Assembly (NCBI GenBank): GCA_019119355.1
Contig: DWXE01000015.1
Location: forward strand, 1 to 54,770
Source of the DNA: Candidatus Eisenbergiella merdigallinarum
Lineage (GTDB): Bacteria > Bacillota > Clostridia > Lachnospirales > Lachnospiraceae
Direction: 5' to 3'
Length of the DNA: 54,770 nt
Shown here: in pieces, positions 33,444 through 41,810 of the stretch
How positions within the stretch are numbered: position 1 is the first letter of the stretch
Layout of the letters: every line of letters starts with the position of its first letter
Program-made: the position numbers and the translations under genes
The notes under the pieces: model-generated
Database searches by the model: none
What the model was told of the DNA's origin: nothing
The model's input: only the letters and a program-made list of their open reading frames with translations

Positions 33444-33934
33444 CCCGCATCCTCCGCACAGACGGGCGCAAACCGGGCGCCCGACGCTTTGGCCAGATCG
33501 CCCGGCGCCAGTTCGATCTGGGATCCGATCCTGCCGCCGCTGACCACGATCGTTTCCCAGCCTTCGGCCGAGGAATCGATGACCGTCGCATACTGCTTTT
33601 TCATGCCCACGGCGGTGCAGCCTCCCCGGATGTAACCGGTGACCTGATTGATTTCCCGAACATGGATCATGGCCAGGGACTTCTGCCCTGCGGCTTTGGC
33701 GGCTTTCTTCAAATCCAGTTCAGCGGCAACCGGGATCACAAAGACAAAATATTCGTCCGCCGCCGAGCGGGTCACCAGCGTCTTATAGACCCGCCGGGGA
33801 TCCAGGCCCAGCATTTCCACGATCTGCATCCCGTCCACGAACTCCCCGCATTCATAGGTGTGGTGCGCATACGGTATTTTCATCCGGTCCAGGATCCGCA
33901 TCGCGTTGGTCTTTATCTCCCTGCTCCTGGCCAT
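33440..33934 (-). CDS. ybaK: Cys-tRNA(Pro)/Cys-tRNA(Cys) deacylase, YbaK/EbsC family
   Basis: A 164-aa aminoacyl-tRNA editing protein that removes mischarged Cys from tRNA(Pro). Family motifs are [21 protein letters not shown] with the key Lys, [17 protein letters not shown] and [14 protein letters not shown]. The length is typical. GGAGGAGAGG lies before the ATG. Its stop overlaps the start of the small membrane-protein gene. Confidence 0.93.
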   Translation of the reverse strand: MARSREIKTNAMRILDRMKIPYAHHTYECGEFVDGMQIVEMLGLDPRRVYKTLVTRSAADEYFVFVIPVAAELDLKKAAKAAGQKSLAMIHVREINQVTGYIRGGCTAVGMKKQYATVIDSSAEGWETIVVSGGRIGSQIELAPGDLAKASGARFAPVCAEDAG

Positions 33935-33965
33935 TTCCGCCTCTCCTCCTGCCCGAAACGGCGTC

Positions 33966-34604
33966 TCACTTCTTCACAAAAGCCGATTTGGGCTGCCTGC
34001 AAACGGGACAGACGAAGCTGTCCGGAAGCTGCTCAAAAGGCGTTTCCCCGTCATAAACATAGCCGCAGACGCTGCAGACCCACCGCGCTTCCTGCGCCTT
34101 TTCTTCTTCCGGAAGGTACGTGGGCGCGTTCTTCGGGCTCTTTCCCCGGATTACCTTATGATAATAGGCGTAGGTCATGGGCTCCCCGGCGCCCTGCTCG
34201 TCAGCGTCCACCACTTTCCCCAGAAAAACGGTGTGCGTGGCGGTCTCCATGCGGTCGATGACCTCGCAGACGATCCAGGCGCAGCTGTCCTTCACCACCG
34301 GAAGGTTCGCCTTTTGCTCATATTCCACCGAGTCGAATTTGTTCACCGTTTTCCCCGACTGGAAGCCGAAGGTCCCGATGATGGAGGGATCCGATGTTTC
34401 GGACAAAACAGAGACCGCGAAGCGGCCGCTGCGGGAAATGCAGCCGTTGGTGTAGTTGTCATGGTTGATGCTGACGGCCACCGTAGCCGGCTCCGAGGTG
34501 ATCTGCATCACGCTGTTGGCCGTACAGCCCGTGGGCCTTCCCTCGTCCCAGGACGAAATCACATAGACCCCGTAAGAAAGTTTTCGAAACGCGTTTGGAT
34601 TCAT
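33966..34604 (-). CDS. hrb: High-molecular-weight rubredoxin (flavin reductase-rubredoxin fusion)
   Basis: A 212-aa fusion: an FMN-binding flavin reductase domain (residues 1-155, with [21 protein letters not shown]) joined to a C-terminal rubredoxin with Cys177, 180, 199 and 202 ([10 protein letters not shown]...CPVC). Such proteins in acetogens and clostridia pass electrons from NAD(P)H to oxygen- or NO-reducing diiron flavoproteins. No such partner is in this window. GGAGG precedes the ATG. Confidence 0.93.
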   Translation of the reverse strand: MNPNAFRKLSYGVYVISSWDEGRPTGCTANSVMQITSEPATVAVSINHDNYTNGCISRSGRFAVSVLSETSDPSIIGTFGFQSGKTVNKFDSVEYEQKANLPVVKDSCAWIVCEVIDRMETATHTVFLGKVVDADEQGAGEPMTYAYYHKVIRGKSPKNAPTYLPEEEKAQEARWVCSVCGYVYDGETPFEQLPDSFVCPVCRQPKSAFVKK

Positions 34605-34646
34605 AGAGTCCTCCTTTCAATGAAAACGGCGGTTCCTTTTTGTCGC

Positions 34647-34931
34647 TTATGAAGGTTCCCCTTCCTGCAAAAGCGCCTCCGCCGCAAGGCGCATCCCGAT
34701 CTGAAACCCTTTGATAAAGCCGTCCCGGTGCAGGATTTCGTCCGATTTCATCTCCTCTTCACACAGGCCGTCAAATTCCTCTCTCAGTTCTTCGGGAAGC
34801 TTCTCCCGAAACCGGTCCGCCTTTCCGATCAGGGAATTGCCGTGCTTTTTGTACTCTTCCTTCTCGATCATATCCATATCATCCGGCTTCAGATTTCCGT
34901 AGTAAAGTTCCAGAATCGTACTGTGTTTCAT
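34647..34931 (-). CDS. Small DUF6809-like protein
   Basis: A 94-aa helical, acidic protein starting MKHSTILELYYGNLKPDD, with a C-terminal DGFIKGFQIGMRLAAEAL. To my recollection this pattern is the clostridial family DUF6809, unknown function. The ATG at 34931 has AAGGAG 7 nt upstream. Its promoter contains a palindromic operator (34999-35012), and a divergent HTH gene lies beyond, so it is probably the regulated target. Confidence 0.7.
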   Translation of the reverse strand: MKHSTILELYYGNLKPDDMDMIEKEEYKKHGNSLIGKADRFREKLPEELREEFDGLCEEEMKSDEILHRDGFIKGFQIGMRLAAEALLQEGEPS

Positions 34932-34992
34932 GGTGTGTCTCCTTCCTTTTTCCACTTTTTGTTATGATCCCCAAAAAACGGTTTTCCATTCT

Positions 34993-35021
34993 ATTATACC
35001 CCGTATATGGGGATCGTTCAA
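34993..35021 (-). promoter_or_regulatory. Promoter of the DUF6809-like gene, with operator in the spacer
   Basis: TTGAAC (35016-35021), a 17-bp spacer and perfect TATAAT (34993-34998) on the minus strand. The 14-bp palindrome at 34999-35012 fills most of the spacer. Confidence 0.75.
34999..35012. promoter_or_regulatory. Palindromic operator O1
   Basis: CCCCGTATATGGGG, a palindrome with only its central step imperfect, located between -35 and -10 of the DUF6809 promoter. A related site O2 is 45 bp away. Confidence 0.7.
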
Positions 35022-35043
35022 GCTTCCTCTTCAGAACCTTATG

Positions 35044-35057
35044 CCCCGTATACGGGG
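35044..35057. promoter_or_regulatory. Palindromic operator O2
   Basis: CCCCGTATACGGGG, a perfect 14-bp palindrome matching O1 at 13 of 14 bases. It lies 87 bp before the HTH gene, with CTTATG and TATTTT flanking it at a 17-bp spacing, a weak possible plus-strand promoter. Confidence 0.7.
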
Positions 35058-35143
35058 AATTATTTTCAATTTATGTATTTGAGATGATTAGCTTGCCAAA
35101 CTAAATGCAGGCCCATAACGCCTGTCTGAGAAGAGGAAATCCT

Positions 35144-35380
35144 ATGATAAAATTCGATAAGCTGTGGAGTATGCTGAAAGCCCGGGATATTTCCCAGTAT
35201 CAGCTCATTCACGATTACGGAATCAGCAAGGGACAGCTGGACCGGATCAAAAAGAATGAAAACATCACCACCAACACGCTCGACATCCTGTGCAATATCC
35301 TGGACTGCGAGATCGGAGATATCAGCGAACATGTAAAGGACGGCAATAACCGGTTCAAACCGGACGACTATTCTTACTGA
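35144..35380 (+). CDS. Cro/C1-type helix-turn-helix regulator
   Basis: A 78-aa single-domain DNA-binding protein: FDKLWSMLKARDISQYQLIH then GISKGQLDRIKKNENITTNT and LDILCNILDCEIGDI, the usual XRE five-helix pattern. The start ATG at 35144 has GAGG upstream. It is divergent from the DUF6809 gene; the two palindromes between them are probable binding sites for it, though this is inference. Confidence 0.88.
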   Translation: MIKFDKLWSMLKARDISQYQLIHDYGISKGQLDRIKKNENITTNTLDILCNILDCEIGDISEHVKDGNNRFKPDDYSY

Positions 35381-35384
35381 CTGC

Positions 35385-36551
35385 TCACAGCTTCTTTACT
35401 TTACAGATCACTGCCAGCGCCGCCGTAAAAGCGCACAGCGCGCATCCCGGGATCCAGAAATCCCCAGTCAGCAAAAACAGATCCGCAGCCAGCAGCACCG
35501 CGATGGCCACCCGTACCGGAGAGACGGGCACTTCTCCTCCGGCCTTCCCGCTCTGGCCGTTTACCATAAAATGATAGATTTTTCCTTCATATCGATAGGA
35601 AGAAAGCCACACGGGCAGCAGAAGATATTTGAACGTGACGTCAGAATATCCTGTATCCATCCGCTTGATCCGCACATGATCCGCGCCGTGAGCCCGCTTT
35701 ACCTGATCCTCTACTCCGGCTTCCAGCCTTCCCGAAATCAACTGCTTCGCCCTTTCCCACGCCTGCCCGAGCCCCACGGAATATCGCTCCGCGATAAACC
35801 CCGCCACATATTCCGGCCGATATGCCAGGTTGTCCGAAGTGCGAAAGGGTTCCACCCGGCGCAGCAGCCCATCGTCATACCGGGAAGAGCCCAGCACCAG
35901 CGCGTCGTCGATCTTTTCCCGGTATCGTCCTCCCGTGGAACGCCATACCGTTTCCGTCTGCATCTGATTCCCCCGCTTCACCCTTCGGTCGATTCCGTAT
36001 TCCGCTTCATATTCGCTCACCGTATCGGCATCGAACGTCCAGTACGGCAGATACACCCCTTTGAAGGCCTCCGGCCGCGCGCTCTCTTTTGCCGCGCCAG
36101 GACAGAATATCTTCCTCCTGATCCAGGAAGAAAAGCGGCCGGCCGCTTCCTTTGCCGTGACGGCGAAGGGAACCACGCCGCCGGGAGCCATGGTCTTCTC
36201 CCCCTTTTCTTCCATCACCTGATTGGAGCCGCAATAAGGGCACTCGCTGGCCAGCTCCAGCTCATCGTAAATGGACTGGGCCCCGCAGGATTTGCAGATT
36301 ACAACCTTCTTTTGCGCGCCCCAGTCGCAGTCGGCCTTTTCCTGAGCAGCCTCAAAATCCAGTTCCGGCGCCGTCTGCGCGCCCGCTTCCCCGTTCACGA
36401 TCTTTTCCCGATGGCCGCAATAGGGACAGCGCAGTCCGCCCGTTGGGGGATCGAAATCCATCACCCCTCCGCAGTCAGGACATTTCCGGTCCGTTTCCTC
36501 CCGGGTTCTCTCCCACCCGGCCCCTTCGTCAAAATCCCGTTTCCCTTCCAT
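35385..36551 (-). CDS. Zinc-ribbon membrane protein, YdjG-like
   Basis: A 388-aa protein. Two N-terminal zinc ribbons (CPDCGG...CPYCGH and CKSCGA...CPYCGS) are followed by a conserved soluble region (GVYLPYWTFDADTVSEYEAEY, KYLLLPVWLSSYRYEGK) and two C-terminal TM helices. B. subtilis YdjG has this layout and is encoded with the SPFH protein YdjI, as here. That operon is linked to PspA-type envelope stress; no pspA is visible in this window. Confidence 0.82.
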   Translation of the reverse strand: MEGKRDFDEGAGWERTREETDRKCPDCGGVMDFDPPTGGLRCPYCGHREKIVNGEAGAQTAPELDFEAAQEKADCDWGAQKKVVICKSCGAQSIYDELELASECPYCGSNQVMEEKGEKTMAPGGVVPFAVTAKEAAGRFSSWIRRKIFCPGAAKESARPEAFKGVYLPYWTFDADTVSEYEAEYGIDRRVKRGNQMQTETVWRSTGGRYREKIDDALVLGSSRYDDGLLRRVEPFRTSDNLAYRPEYVAGFIAERYSVGLGQAWERAKQLISGRLEAGVEDQVKRAHGADHVRIKRMDTGYSDVTFKYLLLPVWLSSYRYEGKIYHFMVNGQSGKAGGEVPVSPVRVAIAVLLAADLFLLTGDFWIPGCALCAFTAALAVICKVKKL

Positions 36552-36607
36552 ACCGTTTCCCGCTCTCTTTCGTAAGCCGTCGATCTTTCCTTTCAGGCCA
36601 TCCTCCC

Positions 36608-37921
36608 TTAAAAAGGCGCGCCGCAGTCAGGGCAAAAACGCACGGGACCCTGGCCCTCTTTTGCCTCCCAGCCGCAGCGGGAGCACGTTTGGGCCCGCGA
36701 TGCCGGACGGGGGCTTCCGCATTCGCTGCAGAACTTCCCCGCATTTTTCGTCCCGCAGGAACAGATCCACTCCTCCCTGCCGGCCTCCGGCCTTTTCCTG
36801 CCGCACTCGCCGCAGAATTTTCCCGTATTCTGCCTTGCTCCGCAGACGCAGTCCCAGCCTCCGCCCGGGCTGTCGGTCTGCCGCTCCATCCGCTCCTGCC
36901 GGCGCCTGCGGTTCTCCTGATCCATCCCGTACAGGCTCGCGGCATCCATTCCTCCGGCCTGCGCGGCCATGTTCATCCCGGCGAACGCCATCATGGAGCC
37001 GCCCGGGTTGGAGGCGGCCGCCCGCATGGCCTCGGCCTGCGCCCCGGTCAACGCCGCAGCCGCCATCCCCGGATCCCGCAGCACCGCGCTGCGCTGCAGC
37101 TGCCTGATCATCTCCTCATCCTCTTCCGGGGCCTTGACGCCGCTGATCCCGAAAGAAACGATCTCGATTCCCCTGGTCCGACCCCACTTTTCAGAGAGCT
37201 CGCGATTCAGCCGTCCGGCCATCTCTTCCGTATGTCCGGTGAGTTCGTAATAGCGGATCCCCTGCCGGGCGATCCCGGCGAATACCGTCTGCAGCGCGGT
37301 CAAAAGCTCGGAGCGCATCTGCCCTTCCAGCTCCTGCCTGCGGTACTCCCTTTCGGCGTTTCCGCACACGTTCGTATAAAACAGAACCGGATCCACAATC
37401 CGATAGGAGTACTCGCCGTGGCAGCGGATGGAGATCTCCAGATCCAGCCCGATATGATCGTCCACGATCCGCCAGGGGATCGGGTTTGCCGTGCCGTATT
37501 TATTCCCGGGAATCTCCTTCAGATTGATGAAATAGACCCTCTGATCCCTTCCGGGATCCCCTCCGAAGGAAAATCGTCTCCCCAGCGCCTCGAACGAACG
37601 CTCCACGCTCTCCCCCAGGTCCTGGCAGAAAACGGACGGTTCGCTGGAAGCGTCGTAGATGAACTCCCCCGCTTCATCGCACACCTCGGCGATCCGTCCC
37701 TGATCCACGATGATCATGCACTGCCCTTCGTTCACCGCGATCACGGACCCGTCCGAAATCAGGTTGTCGGAACCTTTCGTATTGGAGCTGCGCCGTCCGG
37801 CCCGCTTCGCTCCCTTCGTTAGCAGCACATCCGCGTCCATGGCCCTGCAGTAAAAATACTCCCTCCACTGATCCGCAAAAATCCCCTTCACGCTCTCCGC
37901 CGCAGCTCTGATTAAGCCCAT
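36608..37921 (-). CDS. SPFH/Band 7 protein with C-terminal zinc ribbons, YdjI-like
   Basis: A 437-aa protein. The N-terminal SPFH domain (about residues 20-290) includes LISDGSVIAVNEGQCMIIVD and YSYRIVDPVLFYTNV; a long A/M/G-rich helix follows (AAAALTGAQAEAMRAAASNP). The C-terminus has three cysteine clusters (CVCGA...CGECG, CSCGT...CSECG, CSRCG...CPDCG). It matches YdjI, the membrane-recruited partner of PspA in B. subtilis. The ATG at 37921 has GGAGGAGG upstream; the open frame extends further without support. It precedes the YdjG-like gene by 56 nt. Confidence 0.85.
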   Translation of the reverse strand: MGLIRAAAESVKGIFADQWREYFYCRAMDADVLLTKGAKRAGRRSSNTKGSDNLISDGSVIAVNEGQCMIIVDQGRIAEVCDEAGEFIYDASSEPSVFCQDLGESVERSFEALGRRFSFGGDPGRDQRVYFINLKEIPGNKYGTANPIPWRIVDDHIGLDLEISIRCHGEYSYRIVDPVLFYTNVCGNAEREYRRQELEGQMRSELLTALQTVFAGIARQGIRYYELTGHTEEMAGRLNRELSEKWGRTRGIEIVSFGISGVKAPEEDEEMIRQLQRSAVLRDPGMAAAALTGAQAEAMRAAASNPGGSMMAFAGMNMAAQAGGMDAASLYGMDQENRRRRQERMERQTDSPGGGWDCVCGARQNTGKFCGECGRKRPEAGREEWICSCGTKNAGKFCSECGSPRPASRAQTCSRCGWEAKEGQGPVRFCPDCGAPF

Positions 37922-38142
37922 CCCGTATTCCTCCTCCGCCGCTCTTCTGGACTCCGCTCCCGGACGTCCCGCGGCCTTTCGTTCAGTATAACCGTTTTTT
38001 CTTTCCATGGCAATGGGCTTTGACGGGCAAGAAAATCTTAAGAATTTTTTATCGGGGATCTTTCCTTTTCCCGGATAAAATAAAATAAAAAAAGCGCCCT
38101 GCCGCAATCTGCGCCCGCGCACTCTTTATATGGGAGGAAAAA

Positions 38143-39291
38143 ATGCTGTTCGTCTGCTACCTGTTTCTGCTGTTTCTTCTGCTGTACGGAGCCAGGGTCG
38201 CCCCTGCCGGACAGTTTTTCGGGGACGCGCTGTCCTATGAATCGGATCTGCCCCTGAGGGGATTCTTCATGCTGCTCATCGTATTCCATCACCTCTCCCA
38301 GCTGCTGACGGATCCCGGCAGTCTGGAAGCCCTCCAGGGCATCGGCATCCTGTGCGTCTCCTTCTTTTTCTTTCAGTCCGGGTACGGGCTGATGAAGAAT
38401 ACGCTTCGCAAAACGGGCTATCTCCGCGGCTTCCTCCACCGCCGCTTCTGCAAGCTCCTCCTGCCCTTTTTTCTCTGCAACCTGATCTTTGTGTGCGTCA
38501 ATATCTCCCTGGGGACCGTCTATTCCCCCGTCCGCCTGTTCAAATGTCTGACCGGCCTGGAACTGGTCAACACCCACGCCTGGTTCATCCTGACCTCAGC
38601 CCTCTTTCAGGCGGTCTTTTTCTTCATCTTCCGGTTCGTCCGCGGGCAGGGAACCCGGTACTTTCTCCTGCTGTCCTTTCAGATCGCCTACGCCTGCTTC
38701 TGCATGAGGAAGGGGTCCGGGCTGCAGCTGTTCGAAGGTCCCTGGTGGTTCAATTCCAGCAGTCTCTTCTTCATCGGCGTCCTCTTCGCCGGGTATGAAG
38801 CCCCCGCAGTGGCGTTCTTCCGAAAGAATTACCGCCTTCTGGCAGGCCTGTGCCCGCCCGTGTTCCTTCTATTTTATAACGTCTCTGTCTTCGCGATTCA
38901 CGCCTTCCCCTATCCGTCCGGAGAAATCTCCGCCCTGTCGGCCGGCATGCTCAAAAGCTGGTTCGATCTGGGATGGCAGACGCTGGCCGTCACGTCCTTC
39001 TGCCTGGCCGTGACGCTCTTTACCCTGAAGGTAAAATGCTCCAACCGCATCCTGCTGTTTCTGGGAAAAATTTCCCCGGAGCTGTACCTCATCCACGGCC
39101 TGTTCATCCAGCTCTTCCACGGACAGCTGATCCTGCTGGAAAACGAAATGCTCTTCATCCTGTCCGTCCTCGTCTGTTCCATCGCGGCCGCAGCCGTCCT
39201 GCACATCCCATGCGGTGCCGCAGTCCGGTTCCTGCAGACAGCAGCCGTCCCAGCGCGCTTCGCCCTCCCTCCAGGGACAAAAAAGGGCTGA
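38143..39291 (+). CDS. Acyltransferase 3-like integral membrane protein (first of two)
   Basis: A 382-aa protein with about ten TM helices. The pattern LPLRGFFMLLIVFHHLSQLL near residue 37 is the acyltransferase-3 start (R...R..H), followed by SFFFFQSGYGLMKN and a C-terminal ISPELYLIHGLFIQLF. Such enzymes O-acetylate cell-wall sugars or lipids. GGGAGGAAAAA precedes the ATG. Its 3' end overlaps the convergent acyltransferase gene by 137 bp. Confidence 0.85.
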   Translation: MLFVCYLFLLFLLLYGARVAPAGQFFGDALSYESDLPLRGFFMLLIVFHHLSQLLTDPGSLEALQGIGILCVSFFFFQSGYGLMKNTLRKTGYLRGFLHRRFCKLLLPFFLCNLIFVCVNISLGTVYSPVRLFKCLTGLELVNTHAWFILTSALFQAVFFFIFRFVRGQGTRYFLLLSFQIAYACFCMRKGSGLQLFEGPWWFNSSSLFFIGVLFAGYEAPAVAFFRKNYRLLAGLCPPVFLLFYNVSVFAIHAFPYPSGEISALSAGMLKSWFDLGWQTLAVTSFCLAVTLFTLKVKCSNRILLFLGKISPELYLIHGLFIQLFHGQLILLENEMLFILSVLVCSIAAAAVLHIPCGAAVRFLQTAAVPARFALPPGTKKG

Positions 39292-40246
39292 ACAGCGTCT
39301 GGACCGGCTTTGCGGACAGGATGGCTATGAGGGCGCAGGATGCCAGGAAGGCGATTCCCGTGGGATGCTCCACCTTCGAAAACAGCTCTTCTTCTTTCAG
39401 GAAGCGGATGAAAAAGCCGTGGAGAAGGTAAACGGTCATGGTATGCGATCCCGCCGCAGAAATCAGCGGAATCCTCCGCACCGGAATCACCGTCAGAAAA
39501 AAGACGAGCCAGGATGCGGCCACAGCCATGCAGATGGCTCTCAGCTTCCATCCGTAATCGCCGTTGTCATAGGAGCTGGAACCATACAGCCAGACGGAAC
39601 GGATGTCTTCCTCGTTGGAACTGATCACCCCTACCGCCAGACAGATGAACAACGTGCAGAACACGGCCAGAAAAATTTTCAGCCGGTGGCTCTGTACGAT
39701 TCCGATGAGCCGCTTCGTGTCCTCCCGCATCCCTTTGCAGTAATATCCCATGAGGAAAAAGGGAAAGAATTCCACGATCCGGGATACGGAGAGGTAATAA
39801 CCCGCTCTGTTGTCGAAACCGATCATCACCGCGGCCGCAAAGGCCAGCAGAAGCATGACCGCCTTCGTTTTCCCGTTTTTGGCCCCGGCCAGCGGGAGAG
39901 CCAGATTCCAGGCCACCATGGCGAACAGATACCACAACAGCCAGTAAGGCGTAGTATACTGCAGATCCGTCTCCCTGCCCAGAACGGCGTTTGCATACCA
40001 GATATACAGAGTCTGAAAAATCAGATAGGGATAAACCATCCTCCCGCGGATCCGGCCCGGATCGAACTTCGCAAAAACGCCGGAAACGAACGCGAACAAC
40101 GGCATATGAAAGGAGTAGATGGTCAGATACAGGATCCTGTCCAGCCCCTGGCTGCCCATGAACAGCTCCAGCAAGTGCCCGAACACCACCGAAAAAATCA
40201 GCAGGCACCGGAGATTATCCATCTGATAATTGCGTCCTTCCGTCAC
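39155..40246 (-). CDS. Acyltransferase 3 family membrane protein (second, convergent)
   Basis: A 363-aa protein with ~10 TM helices and the family start NYQMDNLRCLLIFSVVFGHLLE; ISAAGSHTMTVYLLHGFFIR is the conserved last helix. The start is GTG with a GAAGGG-like site. The last ~45 residues are arginine- and glycine-rich and lie entirely in the region antisense to the convergent gene, so a late stop, gained by extension, is likely. It is last in an operon with the LURP-one and UPF0126 genes. Confidence 0.85.
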   Translation of the reverse strand: MTEGRNYQMDNLRCLLIFSVVFGHLLELFMGSQGLDRILYLTIYSFHMPLFAFVSGVFAKFDPGRIRGRMVYPYLIFQTLYIWYANAVLGRETDLQYTTPYWLLWYLFAMVAWNLALPLAGAKNGKTKAVMLLLAFAAAVMIGFDNRAGYYLSVSRIVEFFPFFLMGYYCKGMREDTKRLIGIVQSHRLKIFLAVFCTLFICLAVGVISSNEEDIRSVWLYGSSSYDNGDYGWKLRAICMAVAASWLVFFLTVIPVRRIPLISAAGSHTMTVYLLHGFFIRFLKEEELFSKVEHPTGIAFLASCALIAILSAKPVQTLFSPFLSLEGGRSALGRLLSAGTGLRHRMGCAGRLRPRWNRRGRTG

Positions 40247-40260
40247 CTTTTTCCCTTCCC

Positions 40261-40728
40261 CTACTTATCGCAGTTGGCCGCATCGATGGCGATCACCAGA
40301 AGCAGGCACATCAGCTCATCCGCCGGATTCTGGAAATCGATGACATAGGTATCCCCCCAGTGCAGCAGTTCCTTGCTGATATGGGCCACGGCACAACAGC
40401 CTTCCATCACGTCGTAGTCCCATCCCAGGAAGTCGCCCTCCACGCGCCAGCCCCGATAGTCCAGCTCGTATCTGGGAGAAAAGAGCGAAAACTGCTTTTC
40501 GATCCGCCCCAGCTCTTCTCCGCCCGCTTCCACATCGAAGGAAGGCAGCAGAGAGGGCCATTTCTGCCGGACCGCCCCCACCTCGCGATCGCTTCCGTCG
40601 TATACGTGGATCTGATGGCCCAGGGTGAAGAACTCCGCTTTTACAAAATATTTTGGATTTTCCTGTTCATCGTAAACGTCATAACTGTCCGTCCAGGAAA
40701 ATACCCGCTGTTTGATCAGAAGTTTCAT
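40261..40728 (-). CDS. LURP-one-related family protein
   Basis: A 155-aa protein with a repeated beta-strand pattern typical of the Tubby-like LURP-one fold: MKLLIKQRVFSWTDSYDVYD, PKYFVKAEFFTLGHQIHVYD, EELGRIEKQFSLFSPRYELDY and VAHISKELLHWGDTYVIDF. The molecular role is unknown; members may bind membrane lipids. AGGAGGAG lies 6 nt before the ATG, inside the end of the UPF0126 gene 3 nt upstream. Confidence 0.85.
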   Translation of the reverse strand: MKLLIKQRVFSWTDSYDVYDEQENPKYFVKAEFFTLGHQIHVYDGSDREVGAVRQKWPSLLPSFDVEAGGEELGRIEKQFSLFSPRYELDYRGWRVEGDFLGWDYDVMEGCCAVAHISKELLHWGDTYVIDFQNPADELMCLLLVIAIDAANCDK

Positions 40729-40731
40729 AGT

Positions 40732-41388
40732 CTACTCCTCCTTCTTTTGCGCCTCGTGCTGAGGTTTTGGCAAATCCCAGCAAAAACGGCTGGCCAGAAT
40801 CCGGATCAGGACGATGACGCAGGCTCCGGCCGCCATGGACAGATAGATATGCCGCCGGATCAGCATCGTGCAGACAAAAGCCCCGATCAGGGCCGCCACC
40901 GCGTAGATGTGTTTGTGCAGGATGAAGGGCATGGTGTCCGCCAGGACATCCCGGATCACGCCTCCGCCGATCCCCGTCAGCATCCCCAGGAAAATGAGGA
41001 AGAATTTCTGCCGGTACCCCAGGCAATAGGCGTTGTAAACGCCAACCACCGTAAAGATGCCCAGCCCCACCGCATCGCAGTAATTCATCACTTTCTCATA
41101 GACAGCCAGATATCTGCTGTTCAGAATCTCCTGCTTCGCATACACCACGCAAAACAGGAGCACCGAGGTCCCCAGCGCCACCAGGGAATAGCTCGGGTCC
41201 CTGAAGGCTCCCGGAGGCACCAGCCCCAGAATGATATCCCGCAGGATCCCTCCCCCCACGGCTACGCACAGCCCGAGGACGATCACCCCGAACAGATCCA
41301 GATTCTTCCGGATGCCCAGCATCGCCCCGGAAGAAGCGAACGCCACCGTCCCCACGATTTCCGCTATGAATACGATCGAACTGTCCAT
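40732..41388 (-). CDS. UPF0126 (YicG/TRIC-like) membrane protein
   Basis: A 218-aa protein of two homologous three-helix halves: IAEIVGTVAFASSGAMLGIR...VGGGILRDIILG and YCDAVGLGIFTVVGVYNAY...IGGGVIRDVLAD. This is the UPF0126 layout, now grouped with TRIC-type cation channels. The ATG at 41388 follows GGGAGGGA at ~10 nt; the frame opens further upstream without a binding site. First gene of a three-gene operon. Confidence 0.88.
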   Translation of the reverse strand: MDSSIVFIAEIVGTVAFASSGAMLGIRKNLDLFGVIVLGLCVAVGGGILRDIILGLVPPGAFRDPSYSLVALGTSVLLFCVVYAKQEILNSRYLAVYEKVMNYCDAVGLGIFTVVGVYNAYCLGYRQKFFLIFLGMLTGIGGGVIRDVLADTMPFILHKHIYAVAALIGAFVCTMLIRRHIYLSMAAGACVIVLIRILASRFCWDLPKPQHEAQKKEE

Positions 41389-41518
41389 GAAAACGAGTCC
41401 CTCCCCGCGTTGAATGCCTTCGGCGCGCCAAAGGGACGCATGCCCTGCCCGCCGGAGTAACCACATTTTAATATAAACGGGCAGGATTGTACATCGCTTT
41501 TTCGAATTATTTTACTCC

Positions 41519-41547
41519 TTGACAACGGACTGTCCGCTTTATATAAT
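41519..41547 (+). promoter_or_regulatory. Consensus promoter of the CorC leader
   Basis: TTGACA (41519-41524), a 17-bp spacer and TATAAT (41542-41547): a perfect sigma-A-type promoter. A 260-nt leader follows before the CorC start. Confidence 0.85.
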
Positions 41548-41591
41548 GAATTCGATATCGCACATCAAAAATCAGAAAGGGAATCAATTTC

Positions 41592-41648
41592 ATGAGCGAC
41601 GCGGACCCGGACGGGGAAACGAATCATAATCAGATGGAATCAGGATAA
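41592..41648 (+). CDS. 18-aa leader ORF (MSDADPDGETNHNQMESG)
   Basis: It starts with an ATG ~10 nt after AAAGGG and ends in TAA 4 nt before a terminator stem. It is very acidic with no known relatives. It could be a leader peptide controlling the terminator, or not translated at all. Confidence 0.35.
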   Translation: MSDADPDGETNHNQMESG

Positions 41649-41652
41649 AGGG

Positions 41653-41693
41653 AGACATGGTCTGTTCGTATTTCTTACAGGCTATGTCTTTTT
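41653..41693 (+). terminator. Terminator or attenuator in the CorC leader
   Basis: AGACATGGTCTGT (41653-41665) pairs over 13 positions (with GU) with ACAGGCTATGTCT (41677-41689), followed by TTTTTGTGTTT. It stands between the promoter and the CorC gene, so either a ~140-nt RNA ends here or transcription into CorC is attenuated. Confidence 0.75.
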
Positions 41694-41810
41694 GTGTTTC
41701 CATTTATTGTATCCTGCGCTGACGGGCTGCGGGCCTGCGGCGCATCCATATCATCATCCATCTCCCGGCTGCGGGAGAAAACCGAACACGAACAAAAGGA
41801 GAGAATACAC

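Noticed and set aside
41592..41648. Known metal riboswitch (M-box, yybP-ykoY or NiCo) in the CorC leader
   Set aside because: I could not match the conserved cores of these classes; only a promoter, a short ORF and a terminator are supported.
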